A stretch of 64,000 nt of DNA from the NCBI GenBank assembly GCA_949316235.1, contig OX438748.1:23996575-24060574 (forward strand), given 5' to 3'. Of the stretch, positions 44,566 through 54,830 are shown in pieces. Under the pieces are notes generated by a model. That model saw only the letters and a program-made list of their open reading frames with translations. It searched no databases and was not told the origin of the DNA. The position numbers and the translations under genes are program-made. The stretch is from Oegoconia quadripuncta. Lineage: Eukaryota > Arthropoda > Insecta > Lepidoptera > Autostichidae. Numbering within the stretch: position 1 is the stretch's first letter; every line of letters starts with the position of its first letter.

Positions 44566-47066
44566 TCAGTCTGTTTCGTCTTCAATATCAGTATCGATCA
44601 GTGCATCTTTGCCAGTAGTGCTTGATGGTAGGTTGATGTATTCTGAATGAAATATTCTTGGGATAGCACCAGTGTCACATAGTTTTTTTAGGTCATTATA
44701 CTTAGCTTTTGTGATAGGGAGCTTTGATTTATATTTTGCATTCAGTTGTTTCGGTTTTGCATAAATTTGTATGGACTCTTCTTCGGCACCATCTTGCATG
44801 CTGTATTTGACGACCATCACATTTGGCGCAGACTTTTTAAATGTTGCCACACGAATCTTGCTTATTTTACCAACAAGGTTTCCTTTGAAATATTTTTCAG
44901 AGAATTCCTCATAATTCTTAAAGTCTTCATGTGTAAGGCCTTCCACCTGATAGGGTCCTGGATCCTTTCTAGCTAGCTGACATATTGTCGGCCACTGTGA
45001 AGGCGCCCATACCGTTGTGTGTCGAACAGAATTTTCGATTGTAGCGTGAATACTGTCAACTGTCATCTCTGTGTGTCCTGGCAGCAGATAGTTCATCTGT
45101 ATAGTTTCTAAATTCTTTGACATCACCAAAGCGTTGTGGATAGCTGCCAAGACGATCTTGTTTTTATTTTGCCCGGGGCATGAATCCGAGTACAAAATTA
45201 AAGTTTTGATGGTTTCATGTTCATCAACGTTTTCTATGTACTTTTGTAAAATAGTGGAAATCTCATTAGCACCTCTTTTGGCTTCCGTTTCACCCCAAAC
45301 ATAACAGAAACCATTGCGGGTAACACTTTCGTAAAAACACAAGTTAAAAACTGTGTATTTTCTTGAATAGAAGAGTGTCATGCCGCTTCCATATGGGGTA
45401 TTCAACACCTTCTGGAGGTCAAACGAGGTACAAAGAATGGAACTATTCTTTTTTGGTAGTTCTCTATGACATTCTAACCTTTTCTTTGAGGCATCTTTCT
45501 CAGCCAAATGCTCCTTCATTTCTTCATTCTCAGTTATATCTTTGCCTTCAAAACGTAAACATTTGAGACATTTGTCTTTTTTGGGCACATGGAATCCGAT
45601 ATTGAACTCATCAGTAAAAATTTCGCGGAAAATCCGCTCACTTACGTAATCGAACCCTTTGCTGGCTTGATCATCTTTATAAATGCGGTAGAGATTTTTT
45701 ATGTTTTTAAGTTCTACTGGCAGGTATAATCTCGTACTGTCTTTCCTACAGTAATGTGAAGGAAGTGCCGGTAATTGCTTTATAAAATTGACAGCTGAGG
45801 CTTTTACTGTGTTAGATGTCTTATTTTTTGGAACAACTCTTCCCCTTGATTCAGTTTTTGCTGATCCCATAGATGCATTTGAAAGAGTGTAGTGTACGTA
45901 TCGCTGAGTGATATCGAGAGTTTTTAGCAAAAATTGCTGACACACTGGGCGTCGACCCTCTCCATCGTTAACAAAATATTTATAAGTATAGTCTCTTACA
46001 ACAGAATCTTTTGTTCTTTTTCTTTTGACTTCTTCCTTAGTCGTCATTCCTACTAACCAATCTTTTTTTCTTTCAGAGGACAAGGCCCAATAGTGGTCAA
46101 ATAATCCTTTTCTTCTTTCTTCGCTTATCTCGCCACAATTATTCCCACATTTTTTTCCAACGCAAGGGTTTTCTTCCACTTTTTTTTCTTGACTAATTGA
46201 TCCATCTTTTTTCGTATATTGCTTGCCAGATTGTTTCAATTGCTTATTCCGTTTTTTTTGTTCTCTCTCTTTTTTCTTAACCCATCTTCACCAACTGCTG
46301 CCTCTTGTAATCTTTTCTTATTTTTCTTCTTTCCTTTCGCTGGGTTACCAAGATCACTTTCACTAGAAGATTCATCACCAGTCTCTTTCCACGACGAGGA
46401 GTCCCATACAAAATCTTCCTGATCAGATAAAAAATCCACATAACTTTTCTTCATCAGAACCTGTTTTCTTTTCGTTTTTTTAGGTGGTGGCTCTTCATTG
46501 TCCGGAAAACTTGGTAAGTCTTCATTTTGTGCATTTTCTTCTTCTAACGACTTTCTAATAATATCCATATCTTTATCAGGAATAATTTCCATTATCGTAG
46601 GTGTGAGATGTTCACTATTTTCCAGAAAATCATTATGTTCTCCTTCTTTTTCTTGACTGGGTTCACTATTTTCTAAAAATTCATTATGTTCTCCTTCTTT
46701 TTCTTGACTGGGTTCAGTACTGTGCAAAATTTCTTCTTGTTGACAGCGCACTGCTTCAGTTTCAGAAAGATTTTTTGTGTCTCCTTTATTTTGTGTCCTA
46801 CCAACTTCCAGTGTTTTAGTATTCATTTCAGCAATTTCTTGTTGACGTTGTACTACATCTTTAGTTGCAGAAAGATTTTCGGTCTCATCTGTATTTGGTG
46901 TGCTATTAATTTCCAGGTTTTCGGTACCAACTGCAGTAATTTCTTGGTCAGAGTGTACTTCTTCAGTTCCCAAAAGGTTCTCATAGTCTGTTCTTTTTGT
47001 AGTTTTATCAATTTGCAGGTTTGAAGTATCAAACATAAGTATTTCATCGTCACATTTTTTTGTTTT
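44566..47066 (-). CDS. Sola-like transposase, exon 3 (catalytic exon, one frame change)
   Basis: Starts after an acceptor (TCTTTACATTTCAG, AG at 47,068-47,067) in phase 0. The first frame runs from 47,066 to a TGA at 46,238-46,236; its product is acidic and Glu/Ser/Asn-rich with a duplicated unit (SEPSQEKEGEHN twice) and a basic end. The second frame, -1 relative to the first, starts in the overlap and runs to 44,566 (557 codons counted from 46,239). Numbered in that frame: Cys cluster at 26-35 (CVGKKCGNNC), VCQQFLLKTLDIT at 99-111, CLKC at 224-227, then candidate catalytic Asp 274 (SFDLQ), Asp 352 (SDSCPGQNKN) and Asp 395/Glu 402 (GHTEMTVDSIHATIE). The C-terminal 100 residues are Lys-rich. 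The FDLQ, GQN-N and GH-x-D blocks are shared with an abundant arthropod transposase family. No other break is seen. Confidence 0.85.
46251..46257 (-). other. frame-change point, slippery heptamer A AAA AAC
   Basis: Minus strand has eight A then C (46,259-46,251). In the first frame the codons are AAA AAC, preceded by A, which is the classical -1 slippery pattern. A slip here moves into the open catalytic frame; without it translation stops five codons later (46,238-46,236). No strong stem-loop was evident just downstream. Loss of one A from a nine-A run would give the same picture. Confidence 0.7.
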
Positions 47067-47320
47067 CTGAAATGTAAAGAAATTTGTTTGAATTATAAAG
47101 TTATTAACATGATAGGTATAATTTATAATAATTAAGTATTTTTAGTAGCAAATAACTCATTTTCGTTCGACTCTCTACTTTAAGTTGCTTTGTTAAATTA
47201 TTTTTTTTATTAATAAAGAGACGTTATAATGGATTGTGATAAAACCTTACATAGTTTAGGTTTTGTTAAAATAACTGAGCTTTGTCTAAATAAAATAATT
47301 TGTTGTAAGTAGGTACATAC

Positions 47321-47443
47321 CTCTTCTTGAACTTCAACCTCGATTTGAAAGACGTCCAAGGTGATTTTTTCATTCTTTTTTATATTTAAATTTTCTTTTA
47401 ATTCTGCTTTCGTCTTTTTATGGGGCGTTTTTATAATGCAGAC
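47321..47443 (-). CDS. Sola-like transposase, exon 2
   Basis: 123 bases, 41 codons, phase 0 at both ends. Acceptor CTCTTTTCAG (AG at 47,445-47,444); donor GAG|GTATGT (GT at 47,320-47,319). Product Lys/Glu-rich (VCIIKTPHKKTKAELKENL). The exact phase agreement with exons 1 and 3 supports the model. Confidence 0.75.
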
Positions 47444-47577
47444 CTGAAAAGAGATAAATAGTAAATAAAATAAATTATATTATTATTATGTTGGTATCTT
47501 TGAGAATCTCGGACCCATAGGGACCCCGGTCCTTTTGAGGCATGCGTGGGACCAAAGCCAACAGCACAGAGGCCTTT

Positions 47578-47833
47578 TTTTAATAAATAAATAAATAATA
47601 AATAAATAAATATTTCGGACACTTACACCAATCAACTAGTCCCAAACTAAGCAAAGCTTGTGCTATGGATACTAGATAACGGATAAACATACATAAATAT
47701 TTATATAAACATCCAAGACTCGGAAATAAATGTTTGTATTCATCACACAAACATTTACCCCTCGCGGGATTCGAACCCGCAACCGTTGGTTTCGCTGATA
47801 GGATCACTATCCACTACACCAATCGGTCGTCGT
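47578..47833 (-). mobile_element. SINE-A copy in the transposon intron
   Basis: Minus orientation: TTTA-type tail, TTCGGACACTTACACCAATC, B-box GGATTCGAACCC, head ACACCAATCGGTCGTCG. Lies wholly in intron 2, so it does not break the gene. Confidence 0.85.
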
Positions 47834-47867
47834 AATACCATAATAATCGAATGTAATTATTATTATT

Positions 47868-48010
47868 ATAATTAGCCTATTGTGTCCCACTGCTGGGCAA
47901 AGGCCTCCCCTTCTTTCTTCCATTTATCTCTGTCTTGTGCAAGTATCCACCAGTCTTAATGGTAGGAATTAAGATCCTCACACCATCTTTTACGGGGTCG
48001 ACCTCGTCGT
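47868..48010 (-). mobile_element. RTE-like LINE end in the intron
   Basis: Minus frame reads GRPRKRWCEDLNS..., DKWKKEGEAFAQQWDTIG, a typical RTE ORF terminus. Confidence 0.65.
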
Positions 48011-48308
48011 TCCCATTTTGAAATTAGGCACTGTATTTTAAACTATCTCTTATGGTCATATATGAAATTATAAATGTGAATTTGTTAAATGTAAATTAAC
48101 AAACAAAGTTATTAAAATAAAAATAATCACGCTTGCCTTTAAAAGGCAGAGGGTTTATTCTGGTGTATAAGCTCGTCGCTCATTGTAATAATTCAGCTGT
48201 AAATAAAATGTAAAATTGTTATATAACTTTTTTGAACCCCATGGTAGTCGAACCCACTACCTATGGATCTAGACCATTCTACAGAACGTAAGTAGGTAAT
48301 TTACTCAC

Positions 48309-48671
48309 CTCATTTTCCTTCTTTGCTTGCGGTGTTTTTTCAGGAGTTTTATTGTTCCAAATTGCAATATTGTCTATGGGTGCATTTTTATTCTGCAACT
48401 GTCCTGCATCTTTAGTTTGCAGGATATTTTCTTGACTCTGCGTTATTTTTTCTCTCTCTAATGGTTGCATCACAAGCAGATCTTTGTTTTGTTCCACGTA
48501 GGAAGTACTACCTAAAACTGTTACTATTTTAATTTTTTTTTGTAGACTGATAGAATCTCCTTGGTTTTTATTTTGCTCAATATTTTTACTCTTTTTTACT
48601 GTTTCAGGTGTTTCAGGCTCCGAACAATTTTTTATTTTCTTTTTAAATATCTTCCGCCGTTCTGGTTCCAT
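48309..48671 (-). CDS. Sola-like transposase, exon 1 (start codon)
   Basis: ATG at 48,671-48,669; 121 codons to donor GAG|GTGAGT (GT at 48,308-48,307), phase 0. The product is very basic at its start (MEPERRKIFKKKIKN, a possible nuclear-localisation segment) and otherwise Asn/Gln/Lys-rich and probably disordered. Reading through the donor gives only nine more codons. An acceptor (GTTATTTTTCAG, exon from 48,685) lies 14 bases upstream of the ATG, so a spliced 5' UTR is likely. Confidence 0.75.
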
Positions 48672-48850
48672 TATTGGGTATCAAACTGAAAAATAACAAA
48701 GGAGAGTATTAAATTTATTACAATATTTGCAGATTAATTCTATTCATAAATATTATAAAACACTTTTACTATGGTAGCATCACCGAAATCACGACCAAAA
48801 CAATGAAGGCTTTTCATACAGATTAAAAACGTGCAGATTGACACCTCTCA

Positions 48851-48903
48851 ATCGTCGAAATCGTAATAAAATACAAATTGTATTTTATTACGATTTCGAC
48901 GAT
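48851..48903. repeat. perfect palindrome, 26-bp arms, 1-nt centre
   Basis: ATCGTCGAAATCGTAATAAA + ATACAA, then A, then its exact reverse complement. Lies in the 5' UTR intron of the transposase gene. Confidence 0.95.
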
Positions 48904-48929
48904 GGTCTCATAGTAAAGTTATTTTAATA

Positions 48930-49150
48930 AAGTCTGATGGGCCGGCGGCGGCTGGTAGGTAGTTAACTGGATGGCGAAAACGGGAGATCGTGGCTTATGG
49001 CGCACCCTAGGGGAGGCCTACGTCCAGCAGTGGGCTGCAATAGGCTGATGCGAACCAATTACTGAGTGTTCGTAAGAAAGATGGTTCCGAACTTTGGAGG
49101 GCAAGTAAAGTCATCAATTCCGGTCGCTGCTTATGATTAGGTAGGTACTC
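48930..49150 (+). mobile_element. LINE 3' end and repeat J scrap in the intron
   Basis: GGCCTACGTCCAGCAGTGGG and CTGCAATAGGCTGATGCG end a LINE. TTCCGAACTTTGGAGGGCAA and AATTCCGGTCGCTGCTTATG are repeat J. Confidence 0.5.
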
Positions 49151-49535
49151 AATTAGCGGAAGCGGACGTTAGGTACACAACCATGTCAACCATTAAAAAC
49201 TCGAACGCCAGGGTACACCATGTCGTTTGCTAACTCGGTGTCTCACACGATAAGAAGAAGAAGAGGACTCCCGCTGTATAGCAGAAAAGAAATGGGGTGA
49301 TTCTTTTTGAAACCATCATCACACTGTTAGTTTACCCTGTTAATCCATGAAACTTGCACCTGTCACTTGTATCTATTCACTGAGTTTGCGTGTTTTAGTT
49401 ATAAATTAAGTATTTTATCATGCAAGTAAAGTATAATGATTCCCAAGTATTTATTAATCAGTGTTATTCTTAAAACAAACAAAATGTATAACAAAAATGT
49501 AGGTACGCTTGATTAATAAAATGGAATAAACTCAC

Positions 49536-49770
49536 CATCAAATCCTAGATTGACGACAAAACGCTCTGCGCAGCACCCACAAATAAGACACGTACGAACT
49601 TGCTCACAATTTGCGCCAACTAAACCGCTCGAGCTCGTTCGTTCGCGAGGCGTCTGGCGGAGAGACGCGGCGCGGGGGAGACGCCTCAAGCGCCCGCGCG
49701 CCTTGGCCCCCGGTATTCGAACTCGCGCGGTTAATCACGCTGGCGCCAAAATCAATGTTTTAACCAACGT
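49536..49770 (-). promoter_or_regulatory. probable non-coding first exon and promoter of the transposase
   Basis: A strong donor (GATG|GTGAGTTT, GT at 49,535-49,534) faces the acceptor at 48,686. Upstream of it lies a CpG-rich block (about 49,625-49,750, with GCGCGGGGGAGACGCC and CAAGCGCCCGCGCG). It contrasts with the AT-rich surroundings and lies just inside the right array, a good place for a promoter reading leftward. The 94-codon plus-strand frame here is not supported. Confidence 0.5.
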
Positions 49771-49866
49771 CTTAATAGTCAATCCATACAAAATTTCGAT
49801 TGTATTAATGTGTATACTATACTTATTCCGTTGAAAATAAACTGTTTGATGTACTAGAACTTTACT

Positions 49867-50273
49867 TTTGTTATAGCTGAAACGACAGTGCAAATCAAAT
49901 ATAGACTAAGAAAAATAGGTTTAACCATTATCTGTAAATGTTTACTGTTGAAACCATAAATAGTTCATGCGACCGGTATACCATAATCTACTACAAGCTA
50001 AATGGTTGAAGTGACAACATCTAGCATTTCAAGTACCAAGCTTAATGTATGAACCGACACTGGACATAAATTTGACAAAGAGGCTAGTTGTATTAAGCGA
50101 CACTGGATATGAATTTAAATAAGAACCTAATTGTATTAAGCGACAATGGATAAGAATTTAACTAAGAGGCTAATTGCATGAAGCGACATTTCTATATATT
50201 TATAAGGTCAGGCTAATTGCTTGAACGTACACTGCCTGTAAATTGTTGCTCCAGGAAAAAAGGTTTAAACGAC
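49867..50273 (+). repeat. right subterminal array, 43-bp period, about 6 clear units
   Basis: Clear cores start at 49,996, 50,039, 50,082, 50,125, 50,168 and 50,211 (for example GGCTAATTGCATGAAGCGAC), again at exact 43-bp steps. Weaker in-register remnants lie near 49,867, 49,910, 49,953 and 50,254. An out-of-register core lies at 50,370-50,389. The core is about 13/20 identical to the left-array core, in the same plus-strand orientation. Confidence 0.88.
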
Positions 50274-50477
50274 TATTTAATATTTGGTAGTGAGCTTAAG
50301 TACAAAAATCTTAAATTTGACAATATTTTGTGTCGGTCCATACATTGCAGTGCAAAATAGGCCCAAAAAATGCGGTTGTATTAAGCGACATTTTTATGCT
50401 CCGATCGTCACCTAACTGAGCTCAAACGACGCAGAAAAATTCGCTGATTCCAAATATATATAAAAGTGTAATAGCAA

Positions 50478-50515
50478 AAAAATGGCGCTTAATTCAAATA
50501 GCCCGGAACCCGTCG
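50478..50515 (-). repeat. right terminal inverted repeat
   Basis: On the minus strand CGACGGGTTCCGGGCTATTT, then GAATTAAGCGCCATTTTT; two mismatches against the left TIR. Confidence 0.92.
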
Positions 50516-50700
50516 ATATGATGAATACGGACATGTGTACCCGAGTTATGGATGTTTTCATTTATAATACCTAAGTATTTATTTGAAAACAAAATCTATT
50601 TCAGTAGTGTATCAACCATCTGGTATCCACAACACAAGCCATAGTTGTTTAATATGGAACTAGATGGCATTGTGTGTAAGTCGAAGGATATTTATTTATG
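50516..50700 (+). mobile_element. SINE-B copy, right part
   Basis: ATATGATGAATACGGACATG to ACTAGATGGCATTGTGTGTA; continuation of 43,072-43,105. Confidence 0.85.
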
Positions 50701-50929
50701 GGAAGCGTACTAAACGAAAGACTAGTCAACATGATTTAGCCGACGATATTAGGAGATTGTTGTCTTTTCGTCCTTCGTCTAAGCTTTTTTAGTCTCAAAC
50801 GATGACCTATCCAAGGTCTAACCTTAACGTCCTTTTTACCTATCTGTCTCGCATCCACCGCATTAGTCCGTTTCGCATCTGTATCGACGAAATTCTTTTT
50901 ATAGCCGTTAATTTTAGAATTTTTGAGTT

Positions 50930-51035
50930 ACGCACCTTTTTTGTGTTGCGGGTGGCCATGGGCGGCGGTGATTGCTTTCCATCAGGTGACCCGCATGCTC
51001 GTTTGCCGCCCTCTCATATAAAAAAAAAAAAACGC
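50930..51035 (+). mobile_element. LINE-2 3' end
   Basis: GTTGCGGGTGGCCATGGGCG, CATCAGGTGACCCGCATGCT, then a poly(A). Confidence 0.7.
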
Positions 51036-51239
51036 ATTTGCCGCAAGTGGTGAGTGAAGTGTGAATACGTGCCTAAATCATGGTCAAGTTTATTTGATGA
51101 GAAAGTGAATCGCTAAATATGATAAGTGAGCGAATTTGTCATAATTATGCTAAAGAAAACGTTATGACATGTTACATGCAAAAGTGTTTTATGTTGCCTG
51201 GACAAAAAGGTTCAAAATTGCAGTGACTTTCAAACGATT

Positions 51240-51553
51240 ACATTTTGACCTCAGTCACACCTGATGTTAAATGAAAATAAGGCCGAAGGTGTAAGCGTAC
51301 TGACCCGGAAACTCCAACTTATTTGGGCAACTGGCTATCTTATCTCTGACAACCGGAACACAGCAATGCTGTTAACATTGCTGCTTGGCGGCAGATTTAG
51401 ATAAGATGGTGGTAGCTAGCCAGGTGGACATTTTAAAATGCCCTACCACCAACCAAACCGAGTACTTAAACATGTACCCTGCTGAGGATCGAACCCGCGA
51501 CCTCCGAATCGTAAACCCAATGTTGTTTACATTGAGCCACGGAGGCGGTTAAA
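51240..51553 (-). mobile_element. SINE-C copy, full length
   Basis: Minus orientation, tail-truncated, with an intact head (GAGCCACGGAGGCGGTT). It abuts a MITE-M end through AAAAGAACC. Confidence 0.85.
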
Positions 51554-51720
51554 AGAACCATAGTCGAATTCGATCAAAAAAGTTTCGATTACCCATACCA
51601 AAAGGTACTATACCAAAAGGTTGCGGGTTCGAATCCCGCTGCTGTTTGGCGGCAGACTTAGATAAGATGGTGGCAGCTAGCCAGGTGGTCATTAAAATGC
51701 CCTATCACCAACCAAAAATC
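51554..51720. mobile_element. MITE-M end, SINE-B scrap, SINE-C scrap
   Basis: GTCGAATTCGATCAAAAAAG (MITE-M end), then a SINE-B B-box block (AGGTTGCGGGTTCGAATCCC), then a minus SINE-C piece (GGCGGCAGACTTAGATAAGA). Confidence 0.6.
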
Positions 51721-51757
51721 TCAGTATCTCAATGGTTCTGGCAGAATGACGACTGGC

Positions 51758-51990
51758 AGACGACCGGTTGGTGTATTGGATAATGACCCTGTCAGCGAAA
51801 CCAACGGTTGCGGGTTCGAATCCCGTGAGGGGTAAATGTTTGTGTGATGAATACGAACATTTATTCCCGAGTCATGGATGTTTATATAAATATTTATGTA
51901 TGTTTATCCGTTATCTAGTATCCATATAACAAGCTTTGCTTAGTTTGGGACTAGATGATTGGTGTAAGTGTCCGAAATATTTTTTTATTT
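51758..51990 (+). mobile_element. SINE-A copy, full length
   Basis: ACGACCGGTTGGTGTATTGG head, B-box GGTTCGAATCCC, 3' block TGATTGGTGTAAGTGTCC. Confidence 0.87.
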
Positions 51991-52440
51991 ATTATTAAAA
52001 AAAAATGAACAGCGCTGCGGGATTCTACCCACAGCACAGCTGAGTCTGGACCAATTCGTTTATATTGTATGTGTATAATGTAGGTTAATTGACTTGTGGT
52101 CATAGTCGACGAATAAATTTAATCTATTCTAAATTATCATCAAATTTGTGCTTAACAAAACATAATTAATGATGAAAGCAGAGGGTCCACGATGCTAGTA
52201 ACAATTTCTGGTTGATAGTAAATCCAAGATAATACTGTTTAGTAGGAACTGTGTCGTCTGATATGATAACCCACTTGGAAACGAAGTCATATTGATACAG
52301 CATATTGTTATCTGTTTTATTTATATTAAGGTTTAATGAAAGCGTCAGGTTAGGCACTTGACCGAAATCTATTTACTAATAACTAATTCGAGGACAGTAA
52401 ATAACTGTATATTGGAAATGTAGAAAAGCCAAAAACGAAT
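51990..52440. other. no recognisable feature
   Basis: AT-rich. Confidence 0.35.
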
Positions 52441-52645
52441 GATTTCATACATACATAACGTCACGACCTTTATCCCAAATGTGGTGGTCAGAGATATCCC
52501 AAACAATGGTGCTTGGGTGTTCCAAACATTCAAAGTTGAAACAACGTCCACGGTTCAATTGTGAAATGACCTGGCATGCGAACGAGCTGGTTTCATTTAG
52601 GGATGTTTATCATATAAATAGTCTCATATTTTATAACATGGCGAG
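52440..52645. repeat. Repeat N and a LINE-E scrap
   Basis: TCAGAGATATCCCAAACAAT (repeat N, compare 19,045). Then GCGAACGAGCTGGTTTCATT with TTATCATATAAATAGTC, the LINE-E 3' UTR/ORF junction in minus orientation. Confidence 0.45.
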
Positions 52646-52649
52646 TGTT

Positions 52650-53000
52650 CCGAGGAATTGTTCGGTTTGATTCCTGCTGCTGAGTTCCATAATCGCACTA
52701 CTAGGCATAAACTTAAATTCCACCAACACCACCTAGACAGTTGGAAATCCACCACGGTGCGGTTCAGTAGACATTTCCTTCCACGTACCGTTACTTTTTG
52801 GAATAAGCTCCCGGCGGATGTCTTTCCGAACCGATACGATCTGGGAACCTTCAAGAAGCGAGCATATTCCTTCCTTAAAGGCCGGCAACGCCACTGCGGA
52901 TCTTCCGTTTCCGTAGATGGTTATGGGCAGCGGTGACACTTACCATCAGGTGCGCCTCTTGCTCGTTTGCCCACCTCTTCAATAAAAAAAATTAAAAAAA
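52650..53000 (+). mobile_element. LINE-2 remnant (RT C-terminus)
   Basis: Plus frame reads [39 protein letters not shown] and [20 protein letters not shown], ending in [10 protein letters not shown]; open for 92 codons. Then a short 3' UTR and poly(A). Confidence 0.8.
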
Positions 53001-53029
53001 AAAAACCATGCTTTCTTATACGTCTTTTA

Positions 53030-53330
53030 AATAAGGTTTCCACCTTTACAACTTAATTATATTACATTTATTAGAAAACAACAGCAAGTAACATAAACGT
53101 AGTTAAATTCAGCTAACACCAGACCTCCTTATCGCCTAAATAACCATCTATCCTTTAGTAACCCTTTTTACACAGAGTTTCTTTAATGTGACGTTTAAAT
53201 TTCTGCTCTGTTAAACTTAGGTAATACCTACATGTCTGGTATTTTATTGTCATAACGTATGCTGTATCTCACAAAAGATGTGCTTACCTTGCCAAATCTA
53301 AATTGTGGAATATCAATTTTATTTTAGTAT
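53030..53330 (-). mobile_element. LINE-P remnant (RT C-terminus)
   Basis: Minus-strand end of a jockey-like RT, clearer at 56,740-57,075. Shared landmarks CAGACCTCCTTATCGCCTAA and AATTTCTGCTCTGTTAAACT. Confidence 0.7.
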
Positions 53331-53719
53331 TCAAATTTTTTTCTTCGTTAATCATATGTACCAATTCCTGCGATTTACAAAGCTATATCCAAATTTGTTT
53401 TTTATTTGGAAAATGGAATATTTCAAGGTTTCACATGAAATATTTTTTAATTTCTGGGCTAAATCACATAATAAAAAAAGTTTGAACAGAGCTCTTTTCA
53501 TGTGCTTCCCATAATCATTTCTTAGATTCGCTGAAACTTTTATAAAGCGGTTACTTTTAAAAATTAACGCTGCCTATACTTAACTTGATAATCCACACAA
53601 AGTTTCGCTAAATTTGGATTTGCCGTTCCCAAAAAAAAAATACAAAAATGTTTATATGGAGAAAACAGCGTTAATGAAATTCTTCATACAAAACGCCAAT
53701 TTCATAGGAGAGGACCTAA
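53331..53719 (+). mobile_element. MITE-D copy, left end damaged
   Basis: Interior as at 20.45 kb; right end TTTCATAGGAGAGGACCTAA followed by TA. The left TIR is replaced where LINE-P abuts. Confidence 0.75.
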
Positions 53720-54245
53720 TATATGAATAGGCATGAAAAAATCTAGAATAATCAACCTTAATTCATACCTTTTATGATTACCCTGAACAATGAAGGTATG
53801 TGTGATCAATGAAAATTATACAACTTCCTAATTTTCTCACATCTGAAATCATCAAAATCATTCCCCTCGCTGATGGAGTGATGAAACATCAACGTGCTAA
53901 ATATTCCCGTGGATTTTTCCGAACAACGTAAATCATTCGCGACGGTTTATTGATATAAAGCTAGGTTTCATTGCTGTCTCAGACGAACAGCCTTATGCCC
54001 CACTATTGGGACATAGACTTCTCTAGGAAGAAGTAGCAGCGTTGACATAAGCTGCAGCAGTACCACGTATAAAGTTTTGCCTTCAATCCCTAATAGATTG
54101 CGGGATAATAGAAGATGTATTTCACATAACAATGGAGTGTGTTCGGAATGAGGCACAGCAACGTCGACTTAGAATACGAAACAACCAAATGGGGTTACTG
54201 TATACTATCTTGTCTGTTCCTGATTTTAAGGATGCTAGGCAGTTT
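53720..54245. other. no recognisable feature
   Basis: Non-coding. Confidence 0.35.
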
Positions 54246-54505
54246 TTTTTTATATGAGAGCGCGGCAAACGAGCATGCGGGTCTCCTGATAGAAAGCAAT
54301 CACCGGCGCCCATGGACACCCGCAACACCAAAAGGTCACAGATGCGTTGCCGGCCTTTGAGGAAGGTGTAGGCTCGTTTCTTGAAGGTTCCAATGTCGTA
54401 CTCGTTCGGGAATACCGCTGCAGGAAGTCCGTTCCACAGTTGGTACTCCACAGTTGGTTGGTAGACTTCCACTCATCCAGGTGATGTGAATGGATTTTTA
54501 ACATC
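54246..54505 (-). mobile_element. LINE-2 remnant
   Basis: Minus strand: [20 protein letters not shown] and [20 protein letters not shown], then the 3' UTR with CGCATGCTCGTTTGCCG and a poly(A) (read here as T run at 54,243). Confidence 0.75.
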
Positions 54506-54830
54506 AGGGAGGTTCAGTTAGAGAGCCACGATGAGGGTGACATTTATAAAACCCTCAATAAATAAATCTAGATAAAAAAAAATCCCTAATAATTCGCCGT
54601 TTAACTCCCTCATATTCGGTCTCTAAATTTGGCACCACTTAAGCGCCCTCGTAATGGAGGACCTCTTGTTTAAAGTGGGCCTAGCTGAAAATTCAACCTC
54701 CAGAGCATACAACAAAGAAGGGGAATCTATGAAGCACTTTCTGTATGACTGCGGTGCCATGACCGTAAAGCGTATGCGTCATCTTGGTAAAGGATATTCC
54801 GAACCATGCTCTTCCCATTAACCTGTATCA
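54506..54830. other. no recognisable feature
   Basis: CGCCCTCGTAATGGAGGACC to CTTCCCATTAACCTG is non-AT-rich but unplaced; a LINE relic is possible. Confidence 0.3.

Larger units (their letters stand above)
43106..50515 (-). mobile_element. Sola-like DNA transposon, 7,410 bp, potentially autonomous
   Basis: Terminal inverted repeats of about 38 bp with two mismatches start CGACGGGTTCCGGGCTATTT on each strand. The TSD is a 4-bp ATAT (43,102-43,105; 50,516-50,519). Inside lie, from the left: a 43-bp-period array, the 3' end of a minus-strand spliced transposase gene, its introns (holding older SINE and LINE scraps), a CpG-rich first-exon/promoter region, and a second 43-bp-period array. A 4-bp TSD, TIRs and a DDE protein with SDSCPGQNKN and a GHT-x5-DSIH block fit the Sola superfamily. 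That assignment rests on remembered family features. The ORF needs one frameshift. Confidence 0.82.

Noticed and set aside
49550..49834. 94-codon plus-strand ORF in the CpG-rich block
   Set aside because: Runs antisense to the likely transposase first exon, Arg-rich from GC content, no domain.
43106..50515. Helitron
   Set aside because: Has inverted terminal repeats and a 4-bp target duplication and lacks Rep/helicase coding sequence.
51021..51031. Poly(A) runs as transcription ends of host genes
   Set aside because: A runs of this size repeatedly terminate LINE-2 and SINE-C copies in the window.
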